Notes under the pieces: generated by a model
What the model was told of the DNA's origin: nothing
Seen by the model: the letters and a program-made list of their open reading frames with translations, nothing else
The model's database searches: none
Shown here: positions 20,393 to 29,306 of the stretch, piece after piece
Position numbering within the stretch: the stretch's first letter is position 1
Layout: each line of letters starts with the position of its first letter
NCBI RefSeq assembly: GCF_009363755.1
Contig: NZ_CP045417.1
Location: 2,480,001-2,544,000, forward strand
Source of the DNA: Halomonas sp. THAF5a
GTDB taxonomy: Bacteria > Pseudomonadota > Gammaproteobacteria > Pseudomonadales > Halomonadaceae
Length of the DNA: 64,000 nt
Reading direction: 5' to 3'
Made by a program: the position numbers and the translations under genes

Positions 20393-21211
20393 TCATGGGG
20401 TAATAGCGGGGTAGCCCAGCGCCTCGTGGGCCAGGGCCTGCAGGGGGCGATGGAGCGCCCCGACGCGCCAGTGCTTCAAGGGGTTGCCCTCGGCATCGTC
20501 GAGCCGCGCCACCGGCCAGAGCCCCTGCAGGGAGTTGCCGAGCCACAGCGCCTCGACCCGCTCCAGCGCCTCGGGCGCGGCGTCGACCTCCCGGATCGGC
20601 GCGCGCTCGCGCAGCGCCGCGCGCAGGGTGCCGGCCACGCCGCAGCGGTCGAGCCGGGGCGTCTCGAGGACGCCGTCGCGCTGCCAGAAGAGGTTCATGC
20701 AGGTGGCCTCCACCAGCCGCCCCTCGCCGTCGCTGAGCAGGCCCTCGGCCGTGCCGGCGTCCGTCCACTCGGCGCGGGCCAGGACGTTCTCGAGGCGGTT
20801 GAGGTGCTTGAGGCCGGCGAGCAGGGGCTGGGTGCCGAGCCGCAGCCGGCAAAGGCGCACCCTCACGCCCTCGCGCCAGCGCTCGGCGTCGGGCGCGAAC
20901 GGCGCGAGGCGCCAGCGCAGCCGGGGGGCCGGCGTCGCCGGAGGGGCGTAGCCTCGACCGCCGCTGCCGCGGGTCAGGATCAGCTTGAGCACCGAGAGGC
21001 CCTCGCCGGCCTCGCCCAGGGGCGCCTCCAGCGCCTCCCGGGCGGGCATGGGCAGGCCCAGCACCCGGCAGCCCCGGGCGAGGCGGGCCAGGTGCTGCTC
21101 CCACAGCTGGGGGACGCCGTTGCGCACCAGCACGGTCTCGAAGAGACCGTCGCCATAGGCGACGCCGCGATCCTCCAGCGGCCAGTCGCTGATCGCCGCC
21201 TCCGTCGTCAC
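20393..21211 (-). CDS. pabC: Aminodeoxychorismate lyase
   Basis: PLP enzyme of 272 residues, branched-chain aminotransferase fold IV, releasing p-aminobenzoate for folate synthesis. GVAYGDGLFETVLV opens the active-site region, the PLP lysine is in LKHLNRLENVLAR, and GRLVEATCMNLFW follows. Translation starts at a GTG with GGGAGG six bases upstream. It follows fabF by 16 bases. Confidence 0.93.
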   Translation of the reverse strand: MTTEAAISDWPLEDRGVAYGDGLFETVLVRNGVPQLWEQHLARLARGCRVLGLPMPAREALEAPLGEAGEGLSVLKLILTRGSGGRGYAPPATPAPRLRWRLAPFAPDAERWREGVRVRLCRLRLGTQPLLAGLKHLNRLENVLARAEWTDAGTAEGLLSDGEGRLVEATCMNLFWQRDGVLETPRLDRCGVAGTLRAALRERAPIREVDAAPEALERVEALWLGNSLQGLWPVARLDDAEGNPLKHWRVGALHRPLQALAHEALGYPAITP

Positions 21212-21227
21212 GCCGCGCCTCCCGGGG

Positions 21228-22466
21228 TCACACCTTGCTGAAGATCAGCGTGCCGTTGGTGCCGCCGAAGCCGAAGGAGTTCGACAGGCTGACGTCGATC
21301 TTCATCTCGCGCGCGGTATGCGGCACGTAGTCGAGCCGGCAGCCCTCCTGGGGGTTGTCCAGGTTGATGGTCGGCGGCGCGACCTGGTCACGGATCGCCA
21401 GGATGCTGAACACCGCCTCCACGGCGCCGGCCGCGCCCAGCAGGTGGCCGATCATCGACTTGGTGGAGCTGACCGCCACCGAGCTGGCGGCGTCACCCAT
21501 CACCTTCTCGACGGCCCGGCTCTCGGCCAGGTCACCGGCCGCGGTCGAGGTGCCGTGGGCATTGATGTAGTCGACCGCAGAGGGGTCGATGCCGGCATCC
21601 TGGATGGCGTTGCTCATCGAGCGGGCCGCGCCGCGGCCGTCTTCCGGCGGCGCCGTCATGTGGTAGGCGTCGTCGCTCATGCCGAAGCCGGTGAGCTCGG
21701 CGTAGATGGTCGCCCCGCGGGCCTTGGCCTGCTCGTACTCCTCGAGCACGATCACCCCGGCGCCGTCGGAGAGCACGAAGCCATCACGGTCGCGGTCCCA
21801 GGGGCGGCTCGCCGCCGCGGGATCGTCGTTACGCGTGGACAGCGCCCGGGCCGCCGAGAAGCCACCGAGGCCCAGCGGGGTGGTCGCCATCTCGGCGCCA
21901 CCGCAGACCATCACGTCGGCGTCGCCGTAGGCGATGGTGCGCGCGCTGTAGCCGATGTTGTGGGTCCCGGTGGTGCAGGCGGTGGTGATCGCGATGTTGG
22001 GACCGCGGAAACCGTGCTGGATCGCCAGGTTGCCGGAGATCATGTTGATGATCGACCCCGGCACGAAGAACGGCGAGATCCGGCGCGCCCCGCCCTTGTT
22101 GAGGGCATTGTGGTTGTGCTCGATCATCGGCAGGCCGCCGATGCCCGAGCCGATCGCCACCCCGATGCGATCGGCATTCTCGTCGGTGCACTCGATCCCG
22201 GCATCGGCGATCGCCTGGCCGCCCGCCGCCATCCCGTACTGGATGAACAGGTCCATCTTGCGGGCGTCCTTGGGATTGAGATAGGGACTGATGTCGAAGT
22301 CCTTCACCGACCCGCCGAAGCGCGTATTGAAGGCGCTGACATCGAAGTGGTCGATGGGAGTGACACCGCTCTTGCCGGCCAGGATATTGGACCAGCTCTC
22401 CTTGACGGTATTTCCCACCGGCGTGACCAGACCGAGCCCGGTCACCACAACCCTTCTACGAGCCAT
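21228..22466 (-). CDS. fabF: 3-oxoacyl-ACP synthase II
   Basis: Condensing enzyme of 412 residues that elongates acyl-ACP chains with malonyl-ACP. The catalytic Cys is in [11 protein letters not shown] and the two His in [11 protein letters not shown] and [12 protein letters not shown]. The start at 22466 ([12 protein letters not shown]) has GGAGGAAAG upstream; a longer frame to 22496 is not supported. It is separated from acpP by 198 bases with a strong hairpin, which would let acpP be expressed above fabF. Confidence 0.96.
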   Translation of the reverse strand: MARRRVVVTGLGLVTPVGNTVKESWSNILAGKSGVTPIDHFDVSAFNTRFGGSVKDFDISPYLNPKDARKMDLFIQYGMAAGGQAIADAGIECTDENADRIGVAIGSGIGGLPMIEHNHNALNKGGARRISPFFVPGSIINMISGNLAIQHGFRGPNIAITTACTTGTHNIGYSARTIAYGDADVMVCGGAEMATTPLGLGGFSAARALSTRNDDPAAASRPWDRDRDGFVLSDGAGVIVLEEYEQAKARGATIYAELTGFGMSDDAYHMTAPPEDGRGAARSMSNAIQDAGIDPSAVDYINAHGTSTAAGDLAESRAVEKVMGDAASSVAVSSTKSMIGHLLGAAGAVEAVFSILAIRDQVAPPTINLDNPQEGCRLDYVPHTAREMKIDVSLSNSFGFGGTNGTLIFSKV

Positions 22467-22584
22467 CAGCTTTCCTCCAGACAACCTTGGTGACACGACC
22501 CCCTCGCGGGATCGTCATTGCGCGCATTATACCCGAGTCTCCCCGTCCTGTGCGGGCTCGACGAGTGCCCGGCGCGCATAGCAC

Positions 22585-22616
22585 GAGAGCCGTCCTGCGA
22601 CGGCAGGACGGCTCTC
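22585..22616 (-). terminator. Hairpin between acpP and fabF
   Basis: A perfect 14-base stem (GAGAGCCGTCCTGC / GCAGGACGGCTCTC) with a four-base loop sits 49 bases after the acpP stop. No T-run follows. As the downstream genes are colinear, it may act as a partial terminator or an RNA-stability element that raises acpP over fabF. Confidence 0.6.
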
Positions 22617-22664
22617 CTCGGGGCAACGCCCCGGACGCTTCAGTCAGCGGTATCGACCGCCACC

Positions 22665-22898
22665 TTACTGGTGGGCGTTGACGTAGTCGATGGCTTCCTG
22701 AACGGTGGTGATCTTCTCGGCTTCCTCGTCGGGAATCTCGGTGTCGAATTCTTCTTCGAGCGCCATCACCAGCTCGACGGTGTCCAGGGAATCCGCGCCG
22801 AGGTCTTCGGTGAAGGAAGAGGAGTTCTGGATGTCTTCTTCCTTGACGTTCAGACGCTCAGCCACAACCTTCTTAACGCGCTCTTCGATGGTGCTCAT
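22665..22898 (-). CDS. acpP: Acyl carrier protein
   Basis: Small acidic carrier of 77 residues holding acyl chains on 4'-phosphopantetheine. The attachment serine is in [18 protein letters not shown] near residue 37, as in E. coli. Codon use is less GC-extreme than the neighbours (many GAA, TCT and GTG), typical of a very highly expressed gene. It lies between fabG and fabF in the standard order. Confidence 0.98.
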   Translation of the reverse strand: MSTIEERVKKVVAERLNVKEEDIQNSSSFTEDLGADSLDTVELVMALEEEFDTEIPDEEAEKITTVQEAIDYVNAHQ

Positions 22899-22982
22899 TA
22901 TGACTACTCCAGTCGTTCAGATTGGCCGTTCGGAAACCAGCCGTTAAAGATCCAGATCCGCTAGCCGGAAGCTGCGGGGTAG

Positions 22983-23009
22983 TTTATAGACGCCCCGGGG
23001 TCGGCGCAA
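22983..23009 (-). promoter_or_regulatory. Candidate acpP promoter
   Basis: In the 130-base fabG-acpP gap a minus-strand TATAAA (22988-22983) stands out in GC-rich sequence. A TTGCGC (23009-23004) lies only 15 bases upstream, so the -35 element is weak. A dedicated promoter would fit the need for abundant AcpP. Confidence 0.35.
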
Positions 23010-23028
23010 CCGCCTCCCTCCGATGGCC

Positions 23029-23772
23029 TCAACGCATGTTCATGCCGCCGTTGACATGCAGGGTTTCGCCAGTGATGTAGCCAGCGGACTCGCCGGTCAG
23101 GAAGCCCACCGCGGCCGCGATCTCCTCGGGATCACCGAGGCGCGACAGGGGAATCTGGCCGAGCAGCATCTTGTGCTGCTCCTCGGGCAGCGCCTCGGTC
23201 ATGTCGGTGGCGATGAAGCCCGGCGCCACCGCATTGACGGTGATGGCGCGCGAGGCGACTTCCCTCGCCAGCGCCCGGGTGAACCCCTCCATCCCCGCCT
23301 TGGCGGCGGCATAGTTGGTCTGCCCCAGGTTGCCCATGGTGGCCACCACCGAGCTGATCGAGACGACGCGCCCGAAGCGCGCGCGGGTCATGCCGCGCAG
23401 GCAGGCCTTGCTGACGCGATAGACGGACTTGAGATTGGTGTCGATCACCGAATCCCACTCGTCCTCCTTCATGCGCATCAGCAGGTTGTCGCGGGTGATG
23501 CCGGCGTTGTTGACGAGGATGGTCGGCGCGCCGAACTCCTCGGTAATCGCCTTGATCAACCCGTCGACACTGGCCTGGTCGGTGACGTCCAGCTTGCGGC
23601 CGCCCCCCTCGATGCCCGCCGCGGCAAGATCGGCATCGATCCGCTCGGCGCCGGCATCGCTGGTGGCGGTGCCGATCACGATGCGACCCTGGCGCCCCAG
23701 CTCGTGGGCGGTGGCGCGGCCGATGCCGCGACTGGCCCCGGTGATCAGGGCGACTCTACGCTCGGTTGTCAT
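23029..23772 (-). CDS. fabG: 3-oxoacyl-ACP reductase
   Basis: NADPH-dependent short-chain dehydrogenase of 247 residues performing the first reduction of the elongation cycle. The cofactor motif TGASRGIGRATA is near residue 10, NNAGITRD near 85, the catalytic Ser in SISSVVATMG and the Tyr/Lys pair in YAAAKAGMEGF. The start at 23772 gives the standard N-terminus; an ATG four codons upstream (23784) is possible and also has an AGGA box. Confidence 0.96.
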   Translation of the reverse strand: MTTERRVALITGASRGIGRATAHELGRQGRIVIGTATSDAGAERIDADLAAAGIEGGGRKLDVTDQASVDGLIKAITEEFGAPTILVNNAGITRDNLLMRMKEDEWDSVIDTNLKSVYRVSKACLRGMTRARFGRVVSISSVVATMGNLGQTNYAAAKAGMEGFTRALAREVASRAITVNAVAPGFIATDMTEALPEEQHKMLLGQIPLSRLGDPEEIAAAVGFLTGESAGYITGETLHVNGGMNMR

Positions 23773-23802
23773 GGTCTCTTCCATCTGCGTCCTGAGGATG
23801 AA

Positions 23803-24774
23803 TCAGCCGTTGGCCGTCGGCGACTGGCCGGCGGCTTCCCTGGCCAGTTCGAGGGCAGCGGCGAGGCTGTCCGGGTCGTTGACCGCCAGCCCCTTGCTGC
23901 CCCGTGCGATGCGCTTGTTGAGGCCGGTGAGCACCTTGCCGGGACCGCACTCGATGAACACCTCGGCGCCCTGGCCGGTCATGGCCTCGATGCAGGAGGT
24001 CCAGCGCACCGGCTGATAGAGCTGCTCGATCAGCCGCGTGCGCAGGGTCTCCACGTCGGCGTGCGCCTGGGCGTCCACGTTCTGGTAGACCGTGTAGCGC
24101 GGCGCGCGCAGCTCGATCGCCTCCATGGCCGCGGCCAGCCGCTCGGCGGCCGGGCGCATCAGCGCGCAGTGGGACGGCACCGACACGGGCAGCGGCATGG
24201 CGCGCTTCGCCCCGGCCTCCTGGCAGGCCACGATGGCTCGCTCGACCGCCGCCTTGCCGCCGGCGATCACCACCTGACCGGGGGCATTGTAGTTGACCGC
24301 GGCGACCACGTCGCCGTCCGCGGCGCTGGCGCAGGCCTGCTCGACGGCGGCGTCGTCCAGGCCGAGGATCGCCGCCATGGCGCCCTCGCCCACCGGCACG
24401 GCTTCCTGCATCGCCTCGCCGCGCAGCTTCACCAGCCGTACGCCCTCGGCGAAGGTCAGGGCCCCGGCACACACCAGGGCGCTGTACTCGCCCAGGCTAT
24501 GGCCGGCCATGGCCACGGGCCTCGGGCCTTCCAGCTCCTGCCAGACGCGCCAGATCGAGACGCTGGCGGTGAGCAGCGCCGGCTGGGTGCAGGCCGTGGC
24601 GTTGAGCGCCTCGGCCGGCCCCTCCTGAACCACCTGCCAGAGGTCATACCCCAGGGCGTCGGAGGCCTCCTCGAAGGTGGTGCGTACCACGCTGTAGCGC
24701 TCCGCCAGCTCGCGCAGCATGCCGATCTGCTGCGAGCCCTGCCCGGGAAAGATGAGGGCAAGGGATTGTGTCAT
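23803..24774 (-). CDS. fabD: Malonyl-CoA:ACP transacylase
   Basis: Enzyme of 323 residues that loads malonyl units onto ACP. FPGQGSQQIGML is at the N-terminus, the nucleophile Ser in AGHSLGEYSALVC near 93, and the catalytic His in VPSHCALM near 203. ATG 24774 has AAAGGTGA eight bases upstream, lying within the last plsX codons. An upstream GTG at 24783 is less favoured. Confidence 0.96.
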   Translation of the reverse strand: MTQSLALIFPGQGSQQIGMLRELAERYSVVRTTFEEASDALGYDLWQVVQEGPAEALNATACTQPALLTASVSIWRVWQELEGPRPVAMAGHSLGEYSALVCAGALTFAEGVRLVKLRGEAMQEAVPVGEGAMAAILGLDDAAVEQACASAADGDVVAAVNYNAPGQVVIAGGKAAVERAIVACQEAGAKRAMPLPVSVPSHCALMRPAAERLAAAMEAIELRAPRYTVYQNVDAQAHADVETLRTRLIEQLYQPVRWTSCIEAMTGQGAEVFIECGPGKVLTGLNKRIARGSKGLAVNDPDSLAAALELAREAAGQSPTANG

Positions 24775-24779
24775 GTCGA

Positions 24780-25901
24780 TCACCTTTGCGCTTGTTGACT
24801 GTCGTCGATGCCGGACGCACCCGGCAGGATCGGACCCTGGGGTCCGGATCCGCTCTCGACTCGACCGACGGCGGCCGAGTCGAGAGCGGACCGTCGATGG
24901 TTCAGTTCTGCGGCCAGCCGGCTCGGCAGGTCGTGGCTCACTTCGCTGGCGGCCCGCTGGACCGCGAAGCGAAAGCCCGTGGCGTCGGCAGCGCCATGGC
25001 TCTTGATCACGATCCCGGCGAGACCCAGCAGGCTGGCCCCATTGTAGCGGACGGGGTCGAGCTCGCCCCTCAGGCGCTTGAGTGCCGGCCGGGCCAGTAG
25101 CCCCACCAGGCGACTGCTCCAGTGGGCCTCGAAGGTCGCCTGTACCCGCTCCACCAGCAGGCGCGCCAGGCCCTCGCTGGCCTTGAGCACCGCGTTGCCG
25201 ACGAAGCCGTCGCAGACCACCACGTCGGCGGCACCGCTGAAGACCCCGTCGCCCTCGACGTAGCCGAGATAGCGGATGCCCGGGTACTGCCGCAACCAGG
25301 CATCGGCCTCGCGCACGCTGGCAGTCCCCTTGGTGCCCTCGACGCCGACATTGAGCAGCGCCACCCGAGGCGCGACCAGGCCATCCACACGGCGAGCCAT
25401 GACCTCCCCCATCAGGGCGAAGTCGACCAGGCGCGCGGCGCTCGCCTCGACGTTGGCCCCCAGGTCGAGCAGGTAGCAGCGCCCCCGGTCCCGGGTGGGG
25501 ATGGCGGTGCTGATCGCCGGCCGGGGAATGCCCGCCACCGTGCCCAGGGCACGCCGCGCCAGGGCCATCAGGGCACCCGTGTTGCCGGCACTGACGCCGG
25601 CCACGGCCTCGCCCCGGGCGACGCTGGCAAGCATTTCGGCCATGCTGGTGCCGGCGCCGTGGCGCAGCGCCTCGCTGGGCGCCTGCGCCTGCTCGATCAC
25701 CTTCGGCGCGTCGCCGACCCGCAGACGCGACGCCGCCGCGGCCAGCGGCCGCGGCAGGCGGGAGATCTCGTCACGCAGCCGCTCGGCGCGTCCGAACAGC
25801 TGGAGCTCGAGATGAGGGTCGGCGCCGACCGCCTGAGCGGCCCCCATCACGACCGGGCGGGGACCGAGGTCCCCGCCCATCGCATCGATGGCGATCCGCA
25901 C
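24780..25901 (-). CDS. plsX: Phosphate acyltransferase PlsX (C-terminally extended)
   Basis: Converts acyl-ACP to acyl-phosphate for phospholipid synthesis; peripheral membrane enzyme. The 373-residue frame has the expected [18 protein letters not shown] opening, [16 protein letters not shown], and [19 protein letters not shown]. Homology to typical PlsX (about 340 residues) appears to stop around [16 protein letters not shown]. The last ~36 residues are low-complexity and are encoded across a perfect inverted repeat (24849-24890), suggesting that an old stop codon was lost and the frame now reads through a former intergenic hairpin. It ends five bases before fabD. Confidence 0.93.
   Translation of the reverse strand: MRIAIDAMGGDLGPRPVVMGAAQAVGADPHLELQLFGRAERLRDEISRLPRPLAAAASRLRVGDAPKVIEQAQAPSEALRHGAGTSMAEMLASVARGEAVAGVSAGNTGALMALARRALGTVAGIPRPAISTAIPTRDRGRCYLLDLGANVEASAARLVDFALMGEVMARRVDGLVAPRVALLNVGVEGTKGTASVREADAWLRQYPGIRYLGYVEGDGVFSGAADVVVCDGFVGNAVLKASEGLARLLVERVQATFEAHWSSRLVGLLARPALKRLRGELDPVRYNGASLLGLAGIVIKSHGAADATGFRFAVQRAASEVSHDLPSRLAAELNHRRSALDSAAVGRVESGSGPQGPILPGASGIDDSQQAQR
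24849..24890 (-). repeat. Perfect inverted repeat inside the 3' end of plsX
   Basis: A 15-base arm TCCGCTCTCGACTCG (24849-24863) is exactly complementary to 24876-24890, with a 12-base GC-rich loop. It encodes part of the non-conserved PlsX tail. It could slow or terminate transcription between plsX and fabD, or stabilise the mRNA end. Confidence 0.7.
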
Positions 25902-25939
25902 GTCAGCGGCCCACCACTACCACTCGCGTCGCCGTCGTC

Positions 25940-26110
25940 TTAGACGTCGACGACCTTGCGGCCGCGGTAGAAGCCGTCCGGCGCCACGTGGTGACGCAGG
26001 TGGGTGGTCCCGGTTTCCTTGTCCTGAGACAGGGCCGCCGAGGTCAGGGCGTCGTGGCTGCGGCGCATGCCGCGCTTGGAACGAGTCTTGCGGTTCTGTT
26101 GAACTGCCAT
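25940..26110 (-). CDS. rpmF: 50S ribosomal protein L32
   Basis: Ribosomal protein of 56 residues. The frame begins [20 protein letters not shown] and continues [20 protein letters not shown], ending [10 protein letters not shown]. This is full-length bacterial L32. The zinc-binding Cys residues of some L32 proteins are absent, so this is the Cys-less form. It lies between yceD and plsX in the order found throughout gammaproteobacteria. A longer overlapping frame on the same strand is a shadow. Confidence 0.97.
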   Translation of the reverse strand: MAVQQNRKTRSKRGMRRSHDALTSAALSQDKETGTTHLRHHVAPDGFYRGRKVVDV

Positions 26111-26142
26111 GGGTTGTCACTCCAGAGTGAAACGAGGGTGTA

Positions 26143-26670
26143 TCAGAGTTTGCCCTTGATCTGCCGCAGCACATCGAAAGGGTTCGCCGGGGCGTCGGCC
26201 GACGCATCGGTCGCCTCCCCGCTTGTCAGCTGGTCGCGCGAGACCGGACACTCGGCCTCGTCGTGGTAAACCACCTGGGGCAGACTGAGGATGATCTCAT
26301 CCTCCACCACCGCCAGCAGGTTCAGCTGTTCGTTTTCCACCAGCACCGGCTCATGGGTGCTCGGCAGCTCGGCGGCCAGGGCGTCGCTGGTGACCATCCC
26401 CAGCCGGAAGTCGCTCTCGACTCGCTGCGCCATGGGCTGCAGGCAGCGCCGGCAGGGGATCTGCAGTTCGACGTCCAGGTGGCCGCGAATCTCCCGGCGC
26501 CCCTGGGGATCGATGCCGAAATCCAGCCACACCTGACCGTCGCCGGACTGGGCGCCGACTTCGTCTTCGAGTCGGGCCAGCTCGGCGAGCGCCACCAGGC
26601 CTTCCAGGTGTTCGGCACGGGCCGCGAGCTTGTAGGGCTCGACCCTGCCGGGGAGTCTTGAGGTCAACAT
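26143..26670 (-). CDS. yceD: YceD/DUF177 family protein
   Basis: Protein of 175 residues in the YceD family, linked in E. coli and plants to 23S rRNA accumulation and always co-encoded with rpmF. The family signature CRRCLQPM lies near residue 75, followed by ENEQLNLLAVVEDEIILSLPQVVYHDEAEC. The start MLTSRLPGRVEPYKLA at 26670 is chosen over an open frame reaching 26937 that has no homology. It is the first gene of the minus-strand run leading into plsX and the fab genes. Confidence 0.9.
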   Translation of the reverse strand: MLTSRLPGRVEPYKLAARAEHLEGLVALAELARLEDEVGAQSGDGQVWLDFGIDPQGRREIRGHLDVELQIPCRRCLQPMAQRVESDFRLGMVTSDALAAELPSTHEPVLVENEQLNLLAVVEDEIILSLPQVVYHDEAECPVSRDQLTSGEATDASADAPANPFDVLRQIKGKL

Positions 26671-26799
26671 AGGCGCGCAATGATAGGCACTCCCCCTGCC
26701 CCTGTCAAAGCCACCCCTGCCCCGGGTTACAATGGCCGGCCCGAGCGCTCGACGCCGTCGCGCCCCGCGCCCATTCGCCCCACCGCAGAGGAAGCCTTC

Positions 26800-27387
26800 A
26801 TGCCCCGCCTGGTCCTTGCCTCGGGCTCTCGCTGGCGCCGCCAGCTGCTCGACCGACTCGCCCTCCCCTACGCCTGGGAGAGCCCCGACATCGACGAGAC
26901 GCCGCGCCCGGGGGAAGCGCCCGAGCCCCTGGTCCACCGCCTGTCACTGGCCAAGGCGGAGCGGCTGGCGGCGACCCACCCCGACCACCTGATCATCGGC
27001 TCCGACCAGGTGGCGCTGTTCGAGGGCGAGATCCTCGGCAAGCCCGGCGACGAGGCCGCGGCCCGCGCCCAGCTGGCCCGCTTCTCCGGCCGGCGGGTGC
27101 GCTTTCTTACCGGCCTGGCGCTGATCGACACCGGACGCGGCCGGCATCGCGTCTGCCATGAGACCTTCGACGTGGTCTTTCGCCACCTGGAGGCGCGGGA
27201 GATCGCGACCTACGTGGCCCGGGAACGGCCACTGGACTGTGCCGGCAGCTTCCGCATGGAGGGCCTGGGCATCACGCTCTTCGAGCGCCTCGAGGGTGAT
27301 GACCCCAACGCCCTGATCGGCCTGCCGCTGATACGGCTCTGCGCGATGCTTCGCGAGGCCGGACTCGACCCGCTGGGCGAGCCGTAA
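26800..27387 (+). CDS. Maf-like nucleotide pyrophosphatase
   Basis: House-cleaning NTP pyrophosphatase of 195 residues, Maf/YceF family (the YceF branch prefers m7GTP). LASGSRWRRQLLDRL is the N-terminal signature; SDQVALFEGEILGKP carries the general-base Asp; GSFRMEGLGITLFERLEGDDPNALIGLPL closes the active site. ATG 26800 has GAGGAA at proper distance. The gene is divergent from yceD and convergent with sppA. Confidence 0.92.
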   Translation: MPRLVLASGSRWRRQLLDRLALPYAWESPDIDETPRPGEAPEPLVHRLSLAKAERLAATHPDHLIIGSDQVALFEGEILGKPGDEAAARAQLARFSGRRVRFLTGLALIDTGRGRHRVCHETFDVVFRHLEAREIATYVARERPLDCAGSFRMEGLGITLFERLEGDDPNALIGLPLIRLCAMLREAGLDPLGEP

Positions 27388-27454
27388 GCGGGAAGCTGGA
27401 AGAGAGCATATCGCTCCCCATCGAGTGACCAGGCGCTATCTTCAAGCTTCCCGC
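27388..27454. repeat. Long-loop inverted repeat between maf and sppA
   Basis: GCGGGAAGCTGGAAGA (27388-27403) pairs with TCTTCAAGCTTCCCGC (27439-27454) at 15 of 16 positions. The 35-base loop between them is less GC-rich than the surrounding genes. The arms begin immediately after the maf stop codon, and a second small GC repeat (CCGCCGCGAAGCGG) follows. It may be a shared terminator or a copy of a dispersed intergenic repeat. Confidence 0.65.
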
Positions 27455-27482
27455 CGCGAAGCGGTGCCCTTACAGCGTCAAG

Positions 27483-28577
27483 CTAGTGAAGCTGATAGCG
27501 CACCGGCGCCGCGGACTGGGGCAGCCCCAGCCACTCGGCGGCGACCCGCCCGAACCGGCGGGAGATCCGCTCCAGGGGATCGAGGCGCGGCGTGTAGTCC
27601 TTGAGCCGCGCCCCATCGAAGCGACGCGCCAGGGTGTCCAGGCTGCCGAGCTCGTCCACCAGGCCGAGCTCCCTTGCCTGCTCGCCCGTCCAGATCAGAC
27701 CGCTGAAGAGCCGCTCGTCGTCGGCCAGGCGCCCGCCGCGCCCCGCACGGACGTCGTCGATGAACTGCTGGTGAGTGGTGGCCAGGACCTCCTGCCAGAA
27801 CTGGCGCTGGGCGCGGGAGACGTCGGAGAAGGGATCGAGGAAGGCCTTGTTCTCCCCGGCGGCGAAGACGCGCCGCTCCACCCCGAGGCGCTCGATCGCC
27901 TCCTCGAAGCCGAAGCCGGCGTGGATCACCCCGATCGACCCCACCAGGCTGGCCGGGGCGGCCATGATCTCGTCCGCCGCGGCCGCCACGTAGTAGGCGC
28001 CGCTGGCGCCGATATCCTCGACCACCGCGATGATCGGCTTGTCGCCCTGCTCGCGCAGCCGCATCACCGCATCGAAGATGCGCTGGGACTGCACCGGACT
28101 GCCGCCGGGGCTGTTGAGGTGGAGCACCACCGCCTCGGCCTGGTCGGCCTTCCAGGCCCGCTCAAGCCCCTCGATGACGCGCTGGGCGCTGGCCGGTGAC
28201 TCGCTGTCGATCACCCCCTTGACCTCGACGACGCCGAGGTGACGCTCGGCGGGGGCCGAGGCCCCCGGCGCCACGAAGAGCCCATAGAGGGTCGTCGAGA
28301 GCGAGGCGAGGATCAGCAGCGCAAAGAAGAAGCGAAAGAAGAGCTTCCAGCGCCGAGCGCGGCGCTGCTCGACGAGCACCCCATCGATCCAGCGGTCCAT
28401 CATCGCCAGCTGCGCCAGGCGCTGGCGCTCGCGCAGGGTCTCGGCATCCTCGTTGCCGGCCGGCCCGGCCTCGCCCGTCGCGGCACCGTCCGCCCGCTCA
28501 CGCGCCTGGCGCGCCTGCTCGGGCGTCAGCTCCGGGCCCGTCGTCCAGCGATCGTCTCGCTTGTCGTCATCACTCAT
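27483..28577 (-). CDS. sppA: Signal peptide peptidase SppA (S49 family)
   Basis: Inner-membrane serine protease of 364 residues that degrades cleaved signal peptides. A cytosolic, charged N-terminus of about 75 residues precedes one membrane anchor (FFRFFFALLILASLSTTLYG). The peptidase domain has LNSPGGSP, the catalytic Ser in DIGASGAYYVAAAADEI, and the Lys in AAGENKAFLDPFS. Single-domain (36K) form rather than the duplicated 67K E. coli type. Start 28577 (MSDDDKRDD) is chosen; upstream frame lacks homology. Confidence 0.92.
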   Translation of the reverse strand: MSDDDKRDDRWTTGPELTPEQARQARERADGAATGEAGPAGNEDAETLRERQRLAQLAMMDRWIDGVLVEQRRARRWKLFFRFFFALLILASLSTTLYGLFVAPGASAPAERHLGVVEVKGVIDSESPASAQRVIEGLERAWKADQAEAVVLHLNSPGGSPVQSQRIFDAVMRLREQGDKPIIAVVEDIGASGAYYVAAAADEIMAAPASLVGSIGVIHAGFGFEEAIERLGVERRVFAAGENKAFLDPFSDVSRAQRQFWQEVLATTHQQFIDDVRAGRGGRLADDERLFSGLIWTGEQARELGLVDELGSLDTLARRFDGARLKDYTPRLDPLERISRRFGRVAAEWLGLPQSAAPVRYQLH

Positions 28578-28644
28578 GGCATTGCTTCCCTTAAAGGACG
28601 GGTCGTTGTCGGGCGGACCGAGGCGGCGCCGGGCGGCCGGCGCC

Positions 28645-29295
28645 CTAGCCGTGCAGCCAGTCGAAGAGCTCGGGCACGCTCTCGGCGGTGAGCACCGGAC
28701 GGCTGGCGGCCAGTCGCTCCGGGGCATGCACCCCCCAGGTCACCGCGACACGGTCCATGCCCAGCGCCCGGGCCATCTCCAGGTCGTACTCCGTGTCGCC
28801 GACCATCACCGCCTCGCCGACATCGACGCCGAGCTCGGCGAGGAGTTCCTCGAGCATGCGCGGGTGCGGCTTGGAGAGGGTCTCGTCGGCGGTACGACTG
28901 GCGTGGAACCAGTGGCCACTGGCGCTCTCGCGAAAGATGCGGTCGAGTCCGCGGCGACTCTTGCCGGTGGCCACCGCCAGCCGCTGTCCGTCCCGGCCGC
29001 GCAGCCGGGCGAGTCCCGCCTCGACGCCCGGGTAGAAGCGCATCGGCGTGGCGTCGCCCTCGACGAAGTAGTAGGCGTAGCGGGCCCGGAGCCGCTCGGC
29101 CCGCTCGGGATCGATGCCGGGACAGAGCGTGGCGATCGCCTCGGGCAGTCCCAGGCCGATGATGTTGCGCACGGCGCCCGCCTCGAGCTCGCCCCAGCCG
29201 GCGTCCCGGGAGGCGGCCTGCATGGAGGCGACGATGCGGGCGATGGAGTCCATCAGGGTGCCATCCCAGTCGAAGATGGCCAGTCGATAACGCAT
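28645..29295 (-). CDS. HAD-superfamily phosphatase (phosphoglycolate phosphatase-like)
   Basis: Hydrolase of 216 residues. Motif I FDWDGTLMDS with nucleophile Asp is near residue 8, motif II VATGKSRRGL near 108, and motif IV VGDTEYDLEMA near 165, with a cap domain between I and II. It resembles the Gph-like protein encoded next to rluC in Pseudomonas. Substrate is not determinable. It starts 11 bases after rluC ends, so the two are co-transcribed. Confidence 0.88.
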   Translation of the reverse strand: MRYRLAIFDWDGTLMDSIARIVASMQAASRDAGWGELEAGAVRNIIGLGLPEAIATLCPGIDPERAERLRARYAYYFVEGDATPMRFYPGVEAGLARLRGRDGQRLAVATGKSRRGLDRIFRESASGHWFHASRTADETLSKPHPRMLEELLAELGVDVGEAVMVGDTEYDLEMARALGMDRVAVTWGVHAPERLAASRPVLTAESVPELFDWLHG

Positions 29296-29306
29296 GGGGG
29301 CTCCTG

